46,825 nt of DNA from a virus. The translations under genes were made by a program, and so were the position numbers. The DNA is taken from positions 1-46,825 of the IMG/VR virus record IMGVR_UViG_3300005289_000059; one strand, written 5' to 3'. Under the pieces are notes generated by a model, which saw only the letters and a list, made by a program, of their open reading frames with translations, did not search any database and was not told the DNA's origin. Below, one piece after another: positions 37,262-44,850 of the stretch (positions are counted from its first letter, which is position 1; each line of letters starts with the position of its first letter).

Positions 37262-38472
37262 CCCCGCGCAATAGCCCTCCGCGCCGCACGCTGATGATCT
37301 GGCCTGTGATGGCCGTAATGGGCCTCCAGGGTCGCGGCAGTCATGCCGAGGTAAGCGGCGGCATCCCAGATGTCGGCCCCGCCTTCCATGAGCCACGTTG
37401 CGGCGGTGTGGCGTAGCCAGTGCGGCGTCACGGCCGGCGGAAGGCCCGCGTCGGCGACCATTGAGGCGAATCCGTTGCGGACGTCGGTGACGATCGGCTG
37501 GCCGCCGTAGTGCAGGACGGCGTTGATCCTGGCCTCCGGGTTCTCGCGACGAAGCGTGGCCTCTTTGCACCGGTCTATCTCACGCCAGCGCCGCATGTGC
37601 GCCAGCAGCCTAGCAGGGATGCGGACGACGGGACGGCGCTTGGTGGCCTTTTCCTTCTCCTCCTTGCCGCGCCGGTAGATCATCCCCTTGTCGAGGTCGA
37701 CCCAGGCTTGCTTGGGCGTCTCTGACCAGAGCAGGGACGTGATGACCTTGGCTCGCGTGCCGGTGTAGAGACCTATCAGGGCGTAGCGGCGGAGGTGGAG
37801 GCGCTGGGCTCGCACCTGGGGCGTTGCGGGCTCCCATCGGCCGTCCTGGCGCTTCTTGCGGCCCATGGAGGACCAGAGTAGGGCTGCAGCCTGGGATCTC
37901 GTCAGGGCGTCGCGCGGGCTCTCAGGCTTGGCGGGAAGCCAGACCTTCGGCCGCGCCGTCAAGGTGTGCTCCTCATGCCAATGGCCGATCGCCCCGGAAA
38001 GCGTCTCCAGCTCACGGCGCGCGGTTTGCATAGAGACCATGCGCTTGCTCGTGCCGTTGCCCGAGGCGATGCGCTGGGCGGTGCGCCAGGCGGCGTAGGC
38101 TTGGCAGCTTGACCGCTTCACGTCGGCAACTGTCTTGTCGCCCCACCATGCCCCGAGGTTTGTCAGCCAGCCCTTGGCGCTTTTCGGGTCGGATAGGTCT
38201 GGCGCGCGCTCCTTAGCGTAGAGCGCCAGGACTTCGGCGACTAGGACGTTCGTCGGGTCGGAAGGTGAACCACCTGCGACCGGCGCCCACTTCTGGGCGA
38301 TGTACTCGGCGAGCCGCTTCCCAGCGTCGTCAAGCTGTTCGCGAGGGAGGCCTGTGCTAACTTCACGCGATCCATCGCGGATGACCCAGACGGGATCTCG
38401 CCGCTTTCCGGTGCTGGGCTCGATACGTCCCTCACGTAGGTAGAGCCTGGGGCCTTTGGCTTGGCGGGGCAT
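37258..38472 (-). CDS. int: Tyrosine integrase
   Basis: 404 residues. The catalytic domain (about 185-404) shows Arg240 in GLYTGTRAKVITSL, H351-x-x-R354 in TPHWLRHTAATWLM, and nucleophile Tyr386 in LEAHYGHHR. The N-terminal 60 residues fit an arm-binding domain and the next 120 a core-binding SAM-like domain. It should recombine attP at 36.1 kb with the host tRNA-Val(UAC). Its 5' end is overlapped by the excisionase-like gene. Confidence 0.93.
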   Translation of the reverse strand: MPRQAKGPRLYLREGRIEPSTGKRRDPVWVIRDGSREVSTGLPREQLDDAGKRLAEYIAQKWAPVAGGSPSDPTNVLVAEVLALYAKERAPDLSDPKSAKGWLTNLGAWWGDKTVADVKRSSCQAYAAWRTAQRIASGNGTSKRMVSMQTARRELETLSGAIGHWHEEHTLTARPKVWLPAKPESPRDALTRSQAAALLWSSMGRKKRQDGRWEPATPQVRAQRLHLRRYALIGLYTGTRAKVITSLLWSETPKQAWVDLDKGMIYRRGKEEKEKATKRRPVVRIPARLLAHMRRWREIDRCKEATLRRENPEARINAVLHYGGQPIVTDVRNGFASMVADAGLPPAVTPHWLRHTAATWLMEGGADIWDAAAYLGMTAATLEAHYGHHRPDHQRAARRAIARG

Positions 38473-38702
38473 TGCGCGGCCTTGAACATGGCCCGCACAC
38501 CAGCGGGCGTGATATAGAACTTCCCGGCGATCTCTGCCGGCGTGAGGCGACCCTTGCGGATCTCCGTCCGAAGAGACGAGGTGGTCAAGGGGCCATGCGG
38601 ATAGAACACCGCAATGAACTCGTCGAGAAGCATCGGCGCGTCGTCAGGCCAGTCCTCCGGGTTCGGTCGCGCCCGGACGCGTGGCAGGGTCTCAGCCCCC
38701 AT
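38241..38702 (-). CDS. Excisionase-like DNA-binding protein overlapping int
   Basis: 153 residues. The first 75 residues fit a winged-helix/MerR-like excisionase: LLDEFIAVFYPHGPLTTSSL, then RKGRLTPAEIAGKFYITPAG. The C-terminal half is disordered and Ser/Pro-rich (SPSTSPRSGRRSQ) and is encoded by bases that also encode the integrase N-terminus in another frame (232-base overlap). Similar gene pairs occur before integrases in alphaproteobacterial prophages. Excision direction control is inferred. Confidence 0.7.
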   Translation of the reverse strand: MGAETLPRVRARPNPEDWPDDAPMLLDEFIAVFYPHGPLTTSSLRTEIRKGRLTPAEIAGKFYITPAGVRAMFKAAQCPAKPKAPGSTYVRDVSSPAPESGEIPSGSSAMDRVKLAQASLANSLTTLGSGSPSTSPRSGRRSQVVHLPTRRTS

Positions 38703-39117
38703 GGCGTTGCTCCTCGGTTTGGATGGCGCGGAGAAGGGCGATGCAGGCCGCGAGCGGAGCCGATGATGCGCCCGCAGAAGTCCGGAACGGCCACGGATCG
38801 GTGATGCTTGCGGCGGTATTGTCTGGCGCCCCTAGTTCGCACACATGCTTGAAGGTGGGTTTAGACGGGATACGGATCACCACGTCCCACCCCGGAAGCT
38901 TCTCCCCGATGAGCGCCACTATGGCGTCTAGGGAAGTGGTGTAGGTCGGTGGCCACGCAGTCGACCAGCCAGGCCCCGCCCATCCGACGCTTACCCCGTC
39001 GAATCCACTCCGAAGCCGGAAACCTATAAGGTGCGGATGAAAAGCCTCGGAAATGTCGTGGTCCAATTCCCGGCCCCCGATCTCCGCCTTTTCCAGCCGT
39101 TCGATCAGATCAAGCAT
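38692..39117 (-). CDS. Conserved phage hypothetical protein (LIERLE-type)
   Basis: 141 residues. LIERLEKAEIGGRELDHDIS at the start, TTSLDAIVALIGEKLPGWDV in the middle and AACIALLRAIQTEEQRHGG at the end match a family that is very common in phage early operons, with unknown function. It overlaps the excisionase-like gene by 11 bases. Confidence 0.7.
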   Translation of the reverse strand: MLDLIERLEKAEIGGRELDHDISEAFHPHLIGFRLRSGFDGVSVGWAGPGWSTAWPPTYTTSLDAIVALIGEKLPGWDVVIRIPSKPTFKHVCELGAPDNTAASITDPWPFRTSAGASSAPLAACIALLRAIQTEEQRHGG

Positions 39118-39336
39118 CTACTCCCCTCCTTGTTCTGCTGGAGGGGAGGGGGTGTAGTCGAGCGCCGTCGGGTGGCTGAACCCAGCCGCGCCGTTCGGAA
39201 GCTTGATGCGGACGTAGTGGGCGTGCGACGGACGCTCGCGAAGGATCTTCACCAGCTCGCCGGTTTCGGTGTGCCGAGCCATCCGGCCCGGGACTGGATG
39301 AACGCCGTACATGCGCTTGATGTAGTCGTAGCTCAC
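39118..39336 (-). CDS. Small phage protein, unknown function
   Basis: 72 residues, abutting the next gene downstream and overlapping the upstream one by ATGA/GTGA-type coupling. Pattern GRMARHTETGELVKILRERP and HYVRIKLPNG suggests a small beta-barrel (KOW/SH3-like). Function unknown. Confidence 0.55.
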   Translation of the reverse strand: MSYDYIKRMYGVHPVPGRMARHTETGELVKILRERPSHAHYVRIKLPNGAAGFSHPTALDYTPSPPAEQGGE

Positions 39337-40112
39337 CGCCCTTCCTCCGCCTCTGAAGGCTCATCTTCCCATGGAACGCGATCAGCGAAGGCTTCCGAGG
39401 CAGCGTCGAGTTCTTTCAGCTCTTCGGTAGTGGCATCGTCATGGAAGGCCACAGCACGAGCGGCCAGCACCAGCCGCGTCACGTCGGCCGGAGTTTCTTC
39501 TAAGGCATGAGGTGGAGTAGCCGCATAGAGGGCAATCGGATGCGCGTCCGAGCGGTCTCGCCACATGAAGCCCGCTCGATTGCTCGTTGCCCTGATAAAA
39601 GCGAGTGCCTCGGATCCAGTCCACGCCACCGGCTCTTCCCGCCCCGGCCGCTCGGCTGAGACAGCGGGGGCGCGGCGGACAGATGCTTCGGCTTTAACCA
39701 GGCGATTTCGAAGACCGGCCACCATGTTGTCGATCTGGGTCATTAGTGACGAAGCAGCGGTGAACGGCTTCCAGTCGGTGACTTCTGAATAGAAGTTCTT
39801 ATGCAGCCAGGTGGCAAGTTCGAGGGCCTCCCGCTGTGCATGACCGTATTCGATGCGAAGGTCTTCCAGCGCCGTGCGGAGGTCTTCGACCTCACCCAAT
39901 GCTTCGGGGTGGGGGCGGCGATTCCAGGCGGCGATAGCGTTTGCTTCGCTGGCCTGATCACAGACGCCCGCAGTGCAGCCGCACTGAACGTACCAAATCG
40001 GCTCTTCGTGGTCGCTGCAGCCGATGGTCATGTCGTCGTCGCGTCCGCAGTAGGCGCACGGCTTGAGTTCGATCAGCGCGCGGTCTTCTGGCTTCATCGG
40101 GTGGTCGGTCAT
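39333..40112 (-). CDS. Lar-like restriction-alleviation domain protein
   Basis: 259 residues. Residues 15-65 form the Lar-type zinc domain: LKPCAYCGRDDDM, WYVQCGCTAGVCD and ASEANAIAAWNRR. Known Lar proteins reduce host type I restriction; most phage homologues are untested. The remaining 190 residues are a separate helical region with a WTGSEALAFIRATSNRAGF segment. Function of the fusion is unknown. Confidence 0.7.
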   Translation of the reverse strand: MTDHPMKPEDRALIELKPCAYCGRDDDMTIGCSDHEEPIWYVQCGCTAGVCDQASEANAIAAWNRRPHPEALGEVEDLRTALEDLRIEYGHAQREALELATWLHKNFYSEVTDWKPFTAASSLMTQIDNMVAGLRNRLVKAEASVRRAPAVSAERPGREEPVAWTGSEALAFIRATSNRAGFMWRDRSDAHPIALYAATPPHALEETPADVTRLVLAARAVAFHDDATTEELKELDAASEAFADRVPWEDEPSEAEEGR

Positions 40113-40228
40113 GGTTGGTCCTCCGAGCGCTTCTCATTGTGCTCTTTCAGGCGGATGGCTGGATCGAAGCGTGCCGGGATCAGGAAGGCAGCCACGACCA
40201 TTGCGGCGATGATCAAGATGGCGTTCAC
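40109..40228 (-). CDS. 39-residue single-pass membrane protein
   Basis: From GTG 40228 with GGAAG upstream; the longer frame to 40309 is not coding-like. One hydrophobic helix (AILIIAAMVVAAFLIP) precedes a charged tail. Stop and start are coupled to neighbours by 4-base overlaps. Function unknown. Confidence 0.45.
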   Translation of the reverse strand: MNAILIIAAMVVAAFLIPARFDPAIRLKEHNEKRSEDQP

Positions 40229-40413
40229 CCCGCTTCCCCATTCTGCTGGAGCGCGGCGCGGCCGGAGATCCTGTTCTGTCGAAGCTCTACGCGGATGGGT
40301 CCGGGGCAAGGATTATTCAGGCCATCGGCGCGCTGCACGATTCCGCACTTACGACAGCAGTTAAGGCCGAAGCGCTCGATCCAGTCGTGTTCCCGCTTGG
40401 TCAGCTTAGGCAT
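40225..40413 (-). CDS. Small zinc-ribbon phage protein
   Basis: 62 residues from ATG 40413, with GGAGGGGG upstream. TKREHDWIERFGLNCCRKCG begins a family common in phages, with CRKCG and a later NPCPG as zinc ligands. Function unknown. Confidence 0.6.
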   Translation of the reverse strand: MPKLTKREHDWIERFGLNCCRKCGIVQRADGLNNPCPGPIRVELRQNRISGRAALQQNGEAG

Positions 40414-40630
40414 CTCCCCCTCCGATCTCGCTTCGGCGCCAGAACACGGCGCAGCGGTCTTGCTCGTCGAGAGAGCAGCAGTCGCACTCGTAGTCGTCCT
40501 CCCAGGCGATCGGCCCGGTAACGTCGGCGTCGTGGTGCGGCCCGTCGTGTCCGCGTTCACGGGTGCAGCCGGTGCAGCCCTTGAAGTCGAGCGAGTTGAA
40601 GCGGGGCGGGAGAAGGTCACAGGTCGTCAC
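40406..40630 (-). CDS. Cys/His-rich small phage protein
   Basis: 74 residues with CTGCTRERGHDGPHH and CDCCSLDEQDRC, two clusters of likely metal ligands. The HDGPHH segment is typical of small phage zinc proteins. It overlaps the next start by 8 bases. Function unknown. Confidence 0.6.
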   Translation of the reverse strand: MTTCDLLPPRFNSLDFKGCTGCTRERGHDGPHHDADVTGPIAWEDDYECDCCSLDEQDRCAVFWRRSEIGGGDA

Positions 40631-41067
40631 GCCTCCCCTCCATTGGTGGAAGGAGGGGCGAGAGCGCCAGCGCGGGTCAGGATCATGCCGACGAAGTCGT
40701 GGAACTGGTCGGCCGGGATCGTCATCACGTCAGGCCCCAGGGCGGGCGCATCCGTACCTCCGTGGCTCTTCCAGATCCGGCGCGCTTCGCCCCTGGTCAG
40801 CGGATCGGCGGCACGAACGCCTTTCTCCCCACCCCCTGGTGGTTGAGAGCTTGCCAGGAGGGCGGCGACCCGTTCGAACGTGGATTTCGGGATCAGCACA
40901 TGGTCGGGGTGGTGGTGCTCGCTGGTCTGGTAGTCGTCTGCGAAGCCGTTCAGGCCCTCGCGGAGTTCTGCGATCTGGCCGCGCGTTTCGGCGAGAGCGG
41001 CTTCTGCGGTAGCCGCTCGCTTCGAAATCTCCGAGACCTTGGCGGCCTGGATGGGGTCAGCGGTCAT
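40627..41067 (-). CDS. Early-region hypothetical protein with N-terminal coiled coil
   Basis: 146 residues. The first 40 residues are a coiled coil (KRAATAEAALAETRGQIAEL) and the C-terminal half contains WKSHGGTDAPALGPDVMTIP and FHDFVGMILTRAGA. Coupled by ATGA. Function unknown. Confidence 0.6.
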   Translation of the reverse strand: MTADPIQAAKVSEISKRAATAEAALAETRGQIAELREGLNGFADDYQTSEHHHPDHVLIPKSTFERVAALLASSQPPGGGEKGVRAADPLTRGEARRIWKSHGGTDAPALGPDVMTIPADQFHDFVGMILTRAGALAPPSTNGGEA

Positions 41068-41246
41068 CGGCCACCGTCCGCGTTGCAGGTTTGGCAGGCG
41101 CGGGCGCTATGGCAGTCGGCCGCGTCGGTGCTGCCCCGGCAAAGGTCGTCGCAGCAGCCGTGACGCCAGCCCATGTCGCAGTTCGCGCACCCAATGCTGC
41201 CGTCGTCATCGTCGTAGAAATCGGGATCGTCAGGAGCGCAGATCAT
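41064..41246 (-). CDS. Cysteine-rich 60-residue protein
   Basis: Eight cysteines in 60 residues, in CANCDMGWRHGCCDDLCRG and CQTCNADGG, with an acidic N-terminus. This is consistent with a compact two-metal zinc fold. Overlaps the next gene by 17 bases. Function unknown. Confidence 0.55.
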   Translation of the reverse strand: MICAPDDPDFYDDDDGSIGCANCDMGWRHGCCDDLCRGSTDAADCHSARACQTCNADGGR

Positions 41247-41730
41247 TGGCGGCCTCGCTCTTAGAGGGGGAGATGGCGGCGTCGATCTCGTCGATCGCCT
41301 GGGTAAATTCCTCGCTCTCTGGAGTGTCGCGGGCGTTCATCCGAGCCTGAACCAGGGAATAGCGCGCGTTGCGAAGCGCTTCGTCCTTCGCCGCCGCCAT
41401 CTGTTCGGCCTTCTCGGCGTGCGCCATCCAGACTTGAGCGTCGTGCTCGTTCGCCTTTGCCCGCCCCTCTGCTTCTTCAAGGGCGGTGAGAAGGCCGGGC
41501 GTGGCGTTGACGACGCGGCAGAGCGCCCACAGCACCAGTTCCGACATGGACAGGTCAGGATGGCCGTCGCTGCGCTGGGCGTAGGCGTGCAGGACGCCGC
41601 CGTCCTTGCCGTCCGGGCCGTTGATCCGCCGGAAGCTGTTGGAGCTGGCCACGGTCCACGGGCCAGCCGGCAGCATCGCCAGGGCCTCGGCGACCAACTT
41701 CCGCTCTTCAGCTGTAAGGTTCTCGCTCAT
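41230..41730 (-). CDS. Phage early hypothetical protein with coiled coil
   Basis: 166 residues. N-terminal part includes LPAGPWTVASSNSFRRING and HPDLSMSELVLWALCRVVNA, a pattern in phage proteins of unknown function; residues 85-155 are a charged coiled coil. Coupled by ATGA to the next gene upstream. Confidence 0.6.
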   Translation of the reverse strand: MSENLTAEERKLVAEALAMLPAGPWTVASSNSFRRINGPDGKDGGVLHAYAQRSDGHPDLSMSELVLWALCRVVNATPGLLTALEEAEGRAKANEHDAQVWMAHAEKAEQMAAAKDEALRNARYSLVQARMNARDTPESEEFTQAIDEIDAAISPSKSEAANDLRS

Positions 41731-41978
41731 GGGTGGTTGCCTTCGGAAAAGGAGGGAGGGGGCATCCCGGAACGCGTGACAGGCTCTGCGGCGCTTCCGT
41801 CCGTGGACGTGTCAGGCGTCAGTGTGATGGCCGCGCGAGGGGTGGGAATGCGAGCTAAAGCGTCGTGAATGATCGCCATCTCGGTGCCGGTGAGCACGTA
41901 CTTCACGACCGGGTCGGTTGCCCCGTGGTCAGGATAGTGACGCAGCTTGTCGCGGACGATGGCCAGAGCGTCAGTCAT
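41727..41978 (-). CDS. Small phage protein, unknown function
   Basis: 83 residues from ATG 41978. DALAIVRDKLRHYPDHG and TEMAIIHDALARIPT are helical; the C-terminus is Thr/Pro-rich and probably disordered. It overlaps the upstream stop. Function unknown. Confidence 0.5.
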   Translation of the reverse strand: MTDALAIVRDKLRHYPDHGATDPVVKYVLTGTEMAIIHDALARIPTPRAAITLTPDTSTDGSAAEPVTRSGMPPPSFSEGNHP

Positions 41979-42141
41979 GGCCGCGCTCCAGCTTATCCGC
42001 GGCCCTTCGGATGTTGTCGACGATATCGGCGCGCTGCTGTGCGCTGATGTTGTCTTCCAAGGCGGCAAACAGGATGTCTTGCTGGGCCTGGATGAGCTGA
42101 TTGTTCACGCTGCGCAGGCAGCGCTTCTCATCGCGCGTCAT
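41971..42141 (-). CDS. 56-residue helical protein
   Basis: ATG 42141 overlaps the end of the PP-loop gene (ATGA) and its 3' end overlaps the next gene. Predicted helical hairpin (SVNNQLIQAQQDILFAALED, then AQQRADIVDNIRRAADKLER). Function unknown. Confidence 0.5.
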   Translation of the reverse strand: MTRDEKRCLRSVNNQLIQAQQDILFAALEDNISAQQRADIVDNIRRAADKLERGHD

Positions 42142-42977
42142 TTCTCACCTCGCCGCAGACAGCTTCCGCACATGGGCTGGAAGTCGTCGAACATGTTGAG
42201 TTGGTTAGGGTCTACTGGCTTGGGGTGATGCTCTCCCCAACCGAAGCCGTGCAGGCGCTTGGCTTCGGCATCCAGGCCGTCAAGCCAGCGACCCCATTCG
42301 GGATAGAGGATCGACGCCTCAATACGGTCGAAGCGCTCTTGCATCGTTCCGCACATGCATTCACCCGACCGGCAAATCTGCTTTGCCACGGGGTTCACCA
42401 CGACCTTCCGACTGGCGAGATATTCTGCCTTCTCGGCATCCGACCATTCGTGGATCAGGTTGACCCACATATTGCCGCGCCATAGGCGGGTCTCCGGCAT
42501 GTTGATGCGCCGGTTCTCGCTTTCGAACTTGCGAGCGCCGTTGATCAGCAGCACGCGGATGTTGCGCCGCCGGTGACGGATGTTGCGCGAGATCGCCGTC
42601 TTGAAGGGGTCAGCCTTTAGGATTCGATAGGCGAAGTTGTGAGCCTGGCGCCCGACACCGAAGAAGCCCTTGCGGAGAACATACCGCTCGTATGCGTCGC
42701 CGGCGTCTGCCAAGGCGAATTCACCAAGCTTGCTGTAGTGATCGATGCAGAATTGCGTCGTGTCGGGAATTCCGCAGCCAGTCCGGCCATGGATGCGGAG
42801 GTCGATCTTGATCCCCATCTCCTCGGCTAAGGCATCGCTCACGGCGCTGTCCGTGCCGCCCGACACCATCGAAGCGACATGGGTAGGGTTGAAGGTCTCG
42901 ACCGCGCGCTTGAAAATGGCGTGTGAACGCTCGATTGCGTGGGGCAGGGTCGACGGAAGATCGAACAGCGCGCTCAC
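42138..42977 (-). CDS. PP-loop ATPase, PAPS-reductase/DndC-like
   Basis: 279 residues. SMVSGGTDSAVS contains the PP-loop SGGTDS (39-44), which binds ATP in adenine-nucleotide alpha hydrolases. LRIHGRTGCGIPDTTQFCID and the strand/helix order fit the PAPS-reductase superfamily. C-terminal cysteines in RSGECMCGTM and CGSC could bind a metal or Fe-S cluster. The CysH-type ECGLH ending is absent, so ordinary sulfate reduction is unlikely; nucleotide or DNA/tRNA thio-modification, as for DndC/TtcA relatives, is one possibility. Confidence 0.75.
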   Translation of the reverse strand: MSALFDLPSTLPHAIERSHAIFKRAVETFNPTHVASMVSGGTDSAVSDALAEEMGIKIDLRIHGRTGCGIPDTTQFCIDHYSKLGEFALADAGDAYERYVLRKGFFGVGRQAHNFAYRILKADPFKTAISRNIRHRRRNIRVLLINGARKFESENRRINMPETRLWRGNMWVNLIHEWSDAEKAEYLASRKVVVNPVAKQICRSGECMCGTMQERFDRIEASILYPEWGRWLDGLDAEAKRLHGFGWGEHHPKPVDPNQLNMFDDFQPMCGSCLRRGEK

Positions 42978-43219
42978 TCCCCACCCCCTACATCCGCCGT
43001 GCTCGTGGAAGGGGTAGGGGGGGAATCGTACGGCTCGCCATTTTCCTCGTTCAGGTGGCGACCTTCGGCGTCGAAGAAGTCAGGCGAATGGAAATCGCCA
43101 TCGTCGCAGTTCGGGCACACCAGAGTGGCCGAAACGGCTTTTGCCGGATCGGTGTTCTCCCGGGCGAGATCGTCCCTGCGAAGGCACTTTGGGCAAAGGA
43201 AGTTGATCGTCTCGCCCAT
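42974..43219 (-). CDS. Zinc-ribbon phage protein upstream of the PP-loop gene
   Basis: 81 residues with FLCPKCLRRDDLA and LVCPNCDDGDF, a two-knuckle zinc ribbon, followed by an acidic, Pro/Ser/Thr-rich tail. ATGA-coupled to the PP-loop gene. It could deliver or position a substrate for it; this is inference from coupling. Confidence 0.6.
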   Translation of the reverse strand: MGETINFLCPKCLRRDDLARENTDPAKAVSATLVCPNCDDGDFHSPDFFDAEGRHLNEENGEPYDSPPTPSTSTADVGGGE

Positions 43220-43270
43220 CTACAGTTCTCCCCCAGAGGAAAGAGCCGATCCGCTTTGGTCTTTAGTCAT
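43220..43270 (-). CDS. 16-codon coupled ORF
   Basis: Start overlaps the HNH gene stop (ATGA) and its stop abuts the next ATG. It bridges two genes with no gap and may serve mainly for translational coupling. Too short for any other inference. Confidence 0.25.
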   Translation of the reverse strand: MTKDQSGSALSSGGEL

Positions 43271-43722
43271 TGGGGTTGGCTCCTACGGGTGGAGAAGGCC
43301 CGCTTGGGCCATTTCGTCTTGGGCGCGTTGGGGCGGTTCTTGCCCCATGGGTCGACGTGGACGGGGATGGACTTGCCGGCTGCATTGCAGGTCTCGCCCG
43401 CGTTGCGCTTGGCCTTGGCGATGCCCGGCTGGTCGACCTCCGCCGTCTTCTTCGCGGCGCACGGCTTGCGGAAGAGGGCGCGGTTCTTCAGGTCGTTGGC
43501 GTCTTCCTTGCCGTAGGCGAGGGGGATGACGTGTTCGTCCACGACACCTTCGGTCATGGGCTGCAGCTTGCCGCCGCATCCACATCCGCACCGGCCCTCT
43601 TGGTTGAGGATGAGCTGGGCGAACTCGGAGCGCGTCAATTCGCGGCGCTTGGTCGGCTTCGGGATCTCGCGCGCCGGTACGATGGTGAGGTCTGGCTTCA
43701 CGGCAGCATGTCCCTGATCCAA
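43267..43722 (-). CDS. HNH endonuclease
   Basis: 151 residues. GRCGCGCGGKL provides a zinc-knuckle pair, DEHVIPLAYGKEDANDLKNR carries the H-N core of the HNH motif, and LFRKPCAAKKTAEVDQPG completes it. The rest is basic. HNH proteins of this size nick or cut DNA in packaging, homing or repair; its position in the early operon argues against a terminase role. Confidence 0.75.
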   Translation of the reverse strand: MDQGHAAVKPDLTIVPAREIPKPTKRRELTRSEFAQLILNQEGRCGCGCGGKLQPMTEGVVDEHVIPLAYGKEDANDLKNRALFRKPCAAKKTAEVDQPGIAKAKRNAGETCNAAGKSIPVHVDPWGKNRPNAPKTKWPKRAFSTRRSQPQ

Positions 43723-43916
43723 GCCTCGACGGGCTCTCCAGCGGCGATGTCCTGTTGCGCCTTGATGAAGAGGCTGGCGTAGCTCTCGTCTTCAGGACGC
43801 TCTGGGCGGAGGTGCTTGACCTTCTTTCCGCCGTGCTTGGCCTTGGCGTGCATCCACAAGCCGTTCTGGTCGGCGAAGTGGCGGGTGCAGTACGGGCAGG
43901 GGAGCTTTTCCATCAC
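43698..43916 (-). CDS. C2H2 zinc-finger protein
   Basis: 72 residues. PCPYCTRHFADQNGLWMHAK and the following AKHG give one C-x2-C-x12-H-x4-H finger, like the Ros/phage-type short fingers. The C-terminus is acidic. It overlaps the HNH gene by 25 bases and the NinB gene by ATGA. DNA binding is likely. Confidence 0.65.
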   Translation of the reverse strand: MMEKLPCPYCTRHFADQNGLWMHAKAKHGGKKVKHLRPERPEDESYASLFIKAQQDIAAGEPVEAWIRDMLP

Positions 43917-44308
43917 GCTGCCTCGCTCTGCTGATCGTGGAAGATCACGCCGTTCTCAGCGCCCCATGCCTGGATGATCTCCAGGAGGTCGCCAAATTCG
44001 GCCTTGGACAGGTCAGAGGAGGACGTTCCGATCGCGACCATGCCGTTGCCGTCAAGGTTCGGAACCATCCGCATCTCGCGCTTCAGGGCGTCCATGAACA
44101 GGAGCTTCCAAGCCTCGGGCTCCAGCTTCAGGCCGTGGTGCAGCTTCTGGATGCTGATGTCCGTCAGGCAGGCCCAAAGCTTGCTGTTCTGGTCCGTGGA
44201 GCGTTGCGGCTCCTTGATCTCGACGCGGAAGCCGTTGGGTGCGCGCCGGACCCAGGCCAGGACGCGCTCACGCTCGCGGTCAGACAGGATGAAGGCCCAG
44301 CGGCTCAC
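43913..44308 (-). CDS. ninB: NinB-like recombination protein
   Basis: 131 residues from GTG 44308, which overlaps the upstream HNH stop (GTGA). RSTDQNSKLWACLTDISIQ, MRMVPNLDGNGMVAIGTSSS and EFGDLLEIIQAWGAENG match the NinB/Orf family. In lambda, Orf binds ssDNA and SSB and stands in for RecFOR in recombination. Its neighbourhood with Bet supports the same role. Confidence 0.82.
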   Translation of the reverse strand: MSRWAFILSDRERERVLAWVRRAPNGFRVEIKEPQRSTDQNSKLWACLTDISIQKLHHGLKLEPEAWKLLFMDALKREMRMVPNLDGNGMVAIGTSSSDLSKAEFGDLLEIIQAWGAENGVIFHDQQSEAA

Positions 44309-44850
44309 GAGACATGCCCCCACGTGGCGCCGGTGACGATCATGCTGACGTTCGACTGTGAGATGCCGTGTTCAACGGCGATCGCATCCTGACGCTGACC
44401 AGAGCGGGCGGCGCTCCGGATGGCCCGAACAGCATCTTCGGTCAGTTTGCAGCTCGTGACCCTGCGGCCCCGAGCTTGGCGCCCCTTGGCAACCATGTCG
44501 GCCGTGTTGTCCTCCCGCGTTCCCCAAAAGAGGTTATCGGGTCGGTTGTTCGACGGATCATCGTCACGGTGGCAAACACAGTCCTGGCCCTCCTGTGGCG
44601 GCGGCAGGAAGGCCTCAGCAACCAACCGGTGGACAAGCCTGGTCACGGGGGCGTTGTTCTCGGACATTGTCACCTGCAGGTGACCACGCGGCAGGGCGCG
44701 CACTGCCAACGTCCCCGTGGGAATGCGAACCGATCCCATCCCACCGTGCACGATCGCCTGTCGCTTCACTCGTCCCATGGATGAGACCGCATAGGACGGG
44801 TGAGACGGGATGGTCTTCCAGACCTCACCTATGATCGGCGCGGAGGACAT
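44305..44850 (-). CDS. NUMOD4-HNH homing endonuclease
   Basis: 181 residues from ATG 44850, which overlaps the bet stop (TAATG). EVWKTIPSHPSYAVSSMGRV is a NUMOD4 domain, RLVAEAFLPPPQEGQDCVCH begins the HNH domain that continues through NNRPDNLFWGT, and LTEDAVRAIRSAARSG to ISQSNVSMIV is a DNA-binding HTH. It is a free-standing mobile endonuclease placed precisely between bet and ninB. Confidence 0.85.
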   Translation of the reverse strand: MSSAPIIGEVWKTIPSHPSYAVSSMGRVKRQAIVHGGMGSVRIPTGTLAVRALPRGHLQVTMSENNAPVTRLVHRLVAEAFLPPPQEGQDCVCHRDDDPSNNRPDNLFWGTREDNTADMVAKGRQARGRRVTSCKLTEDAVRAIRSAARSGQRQDAIAVEHGISQSNVSMIVTGATWGHVS

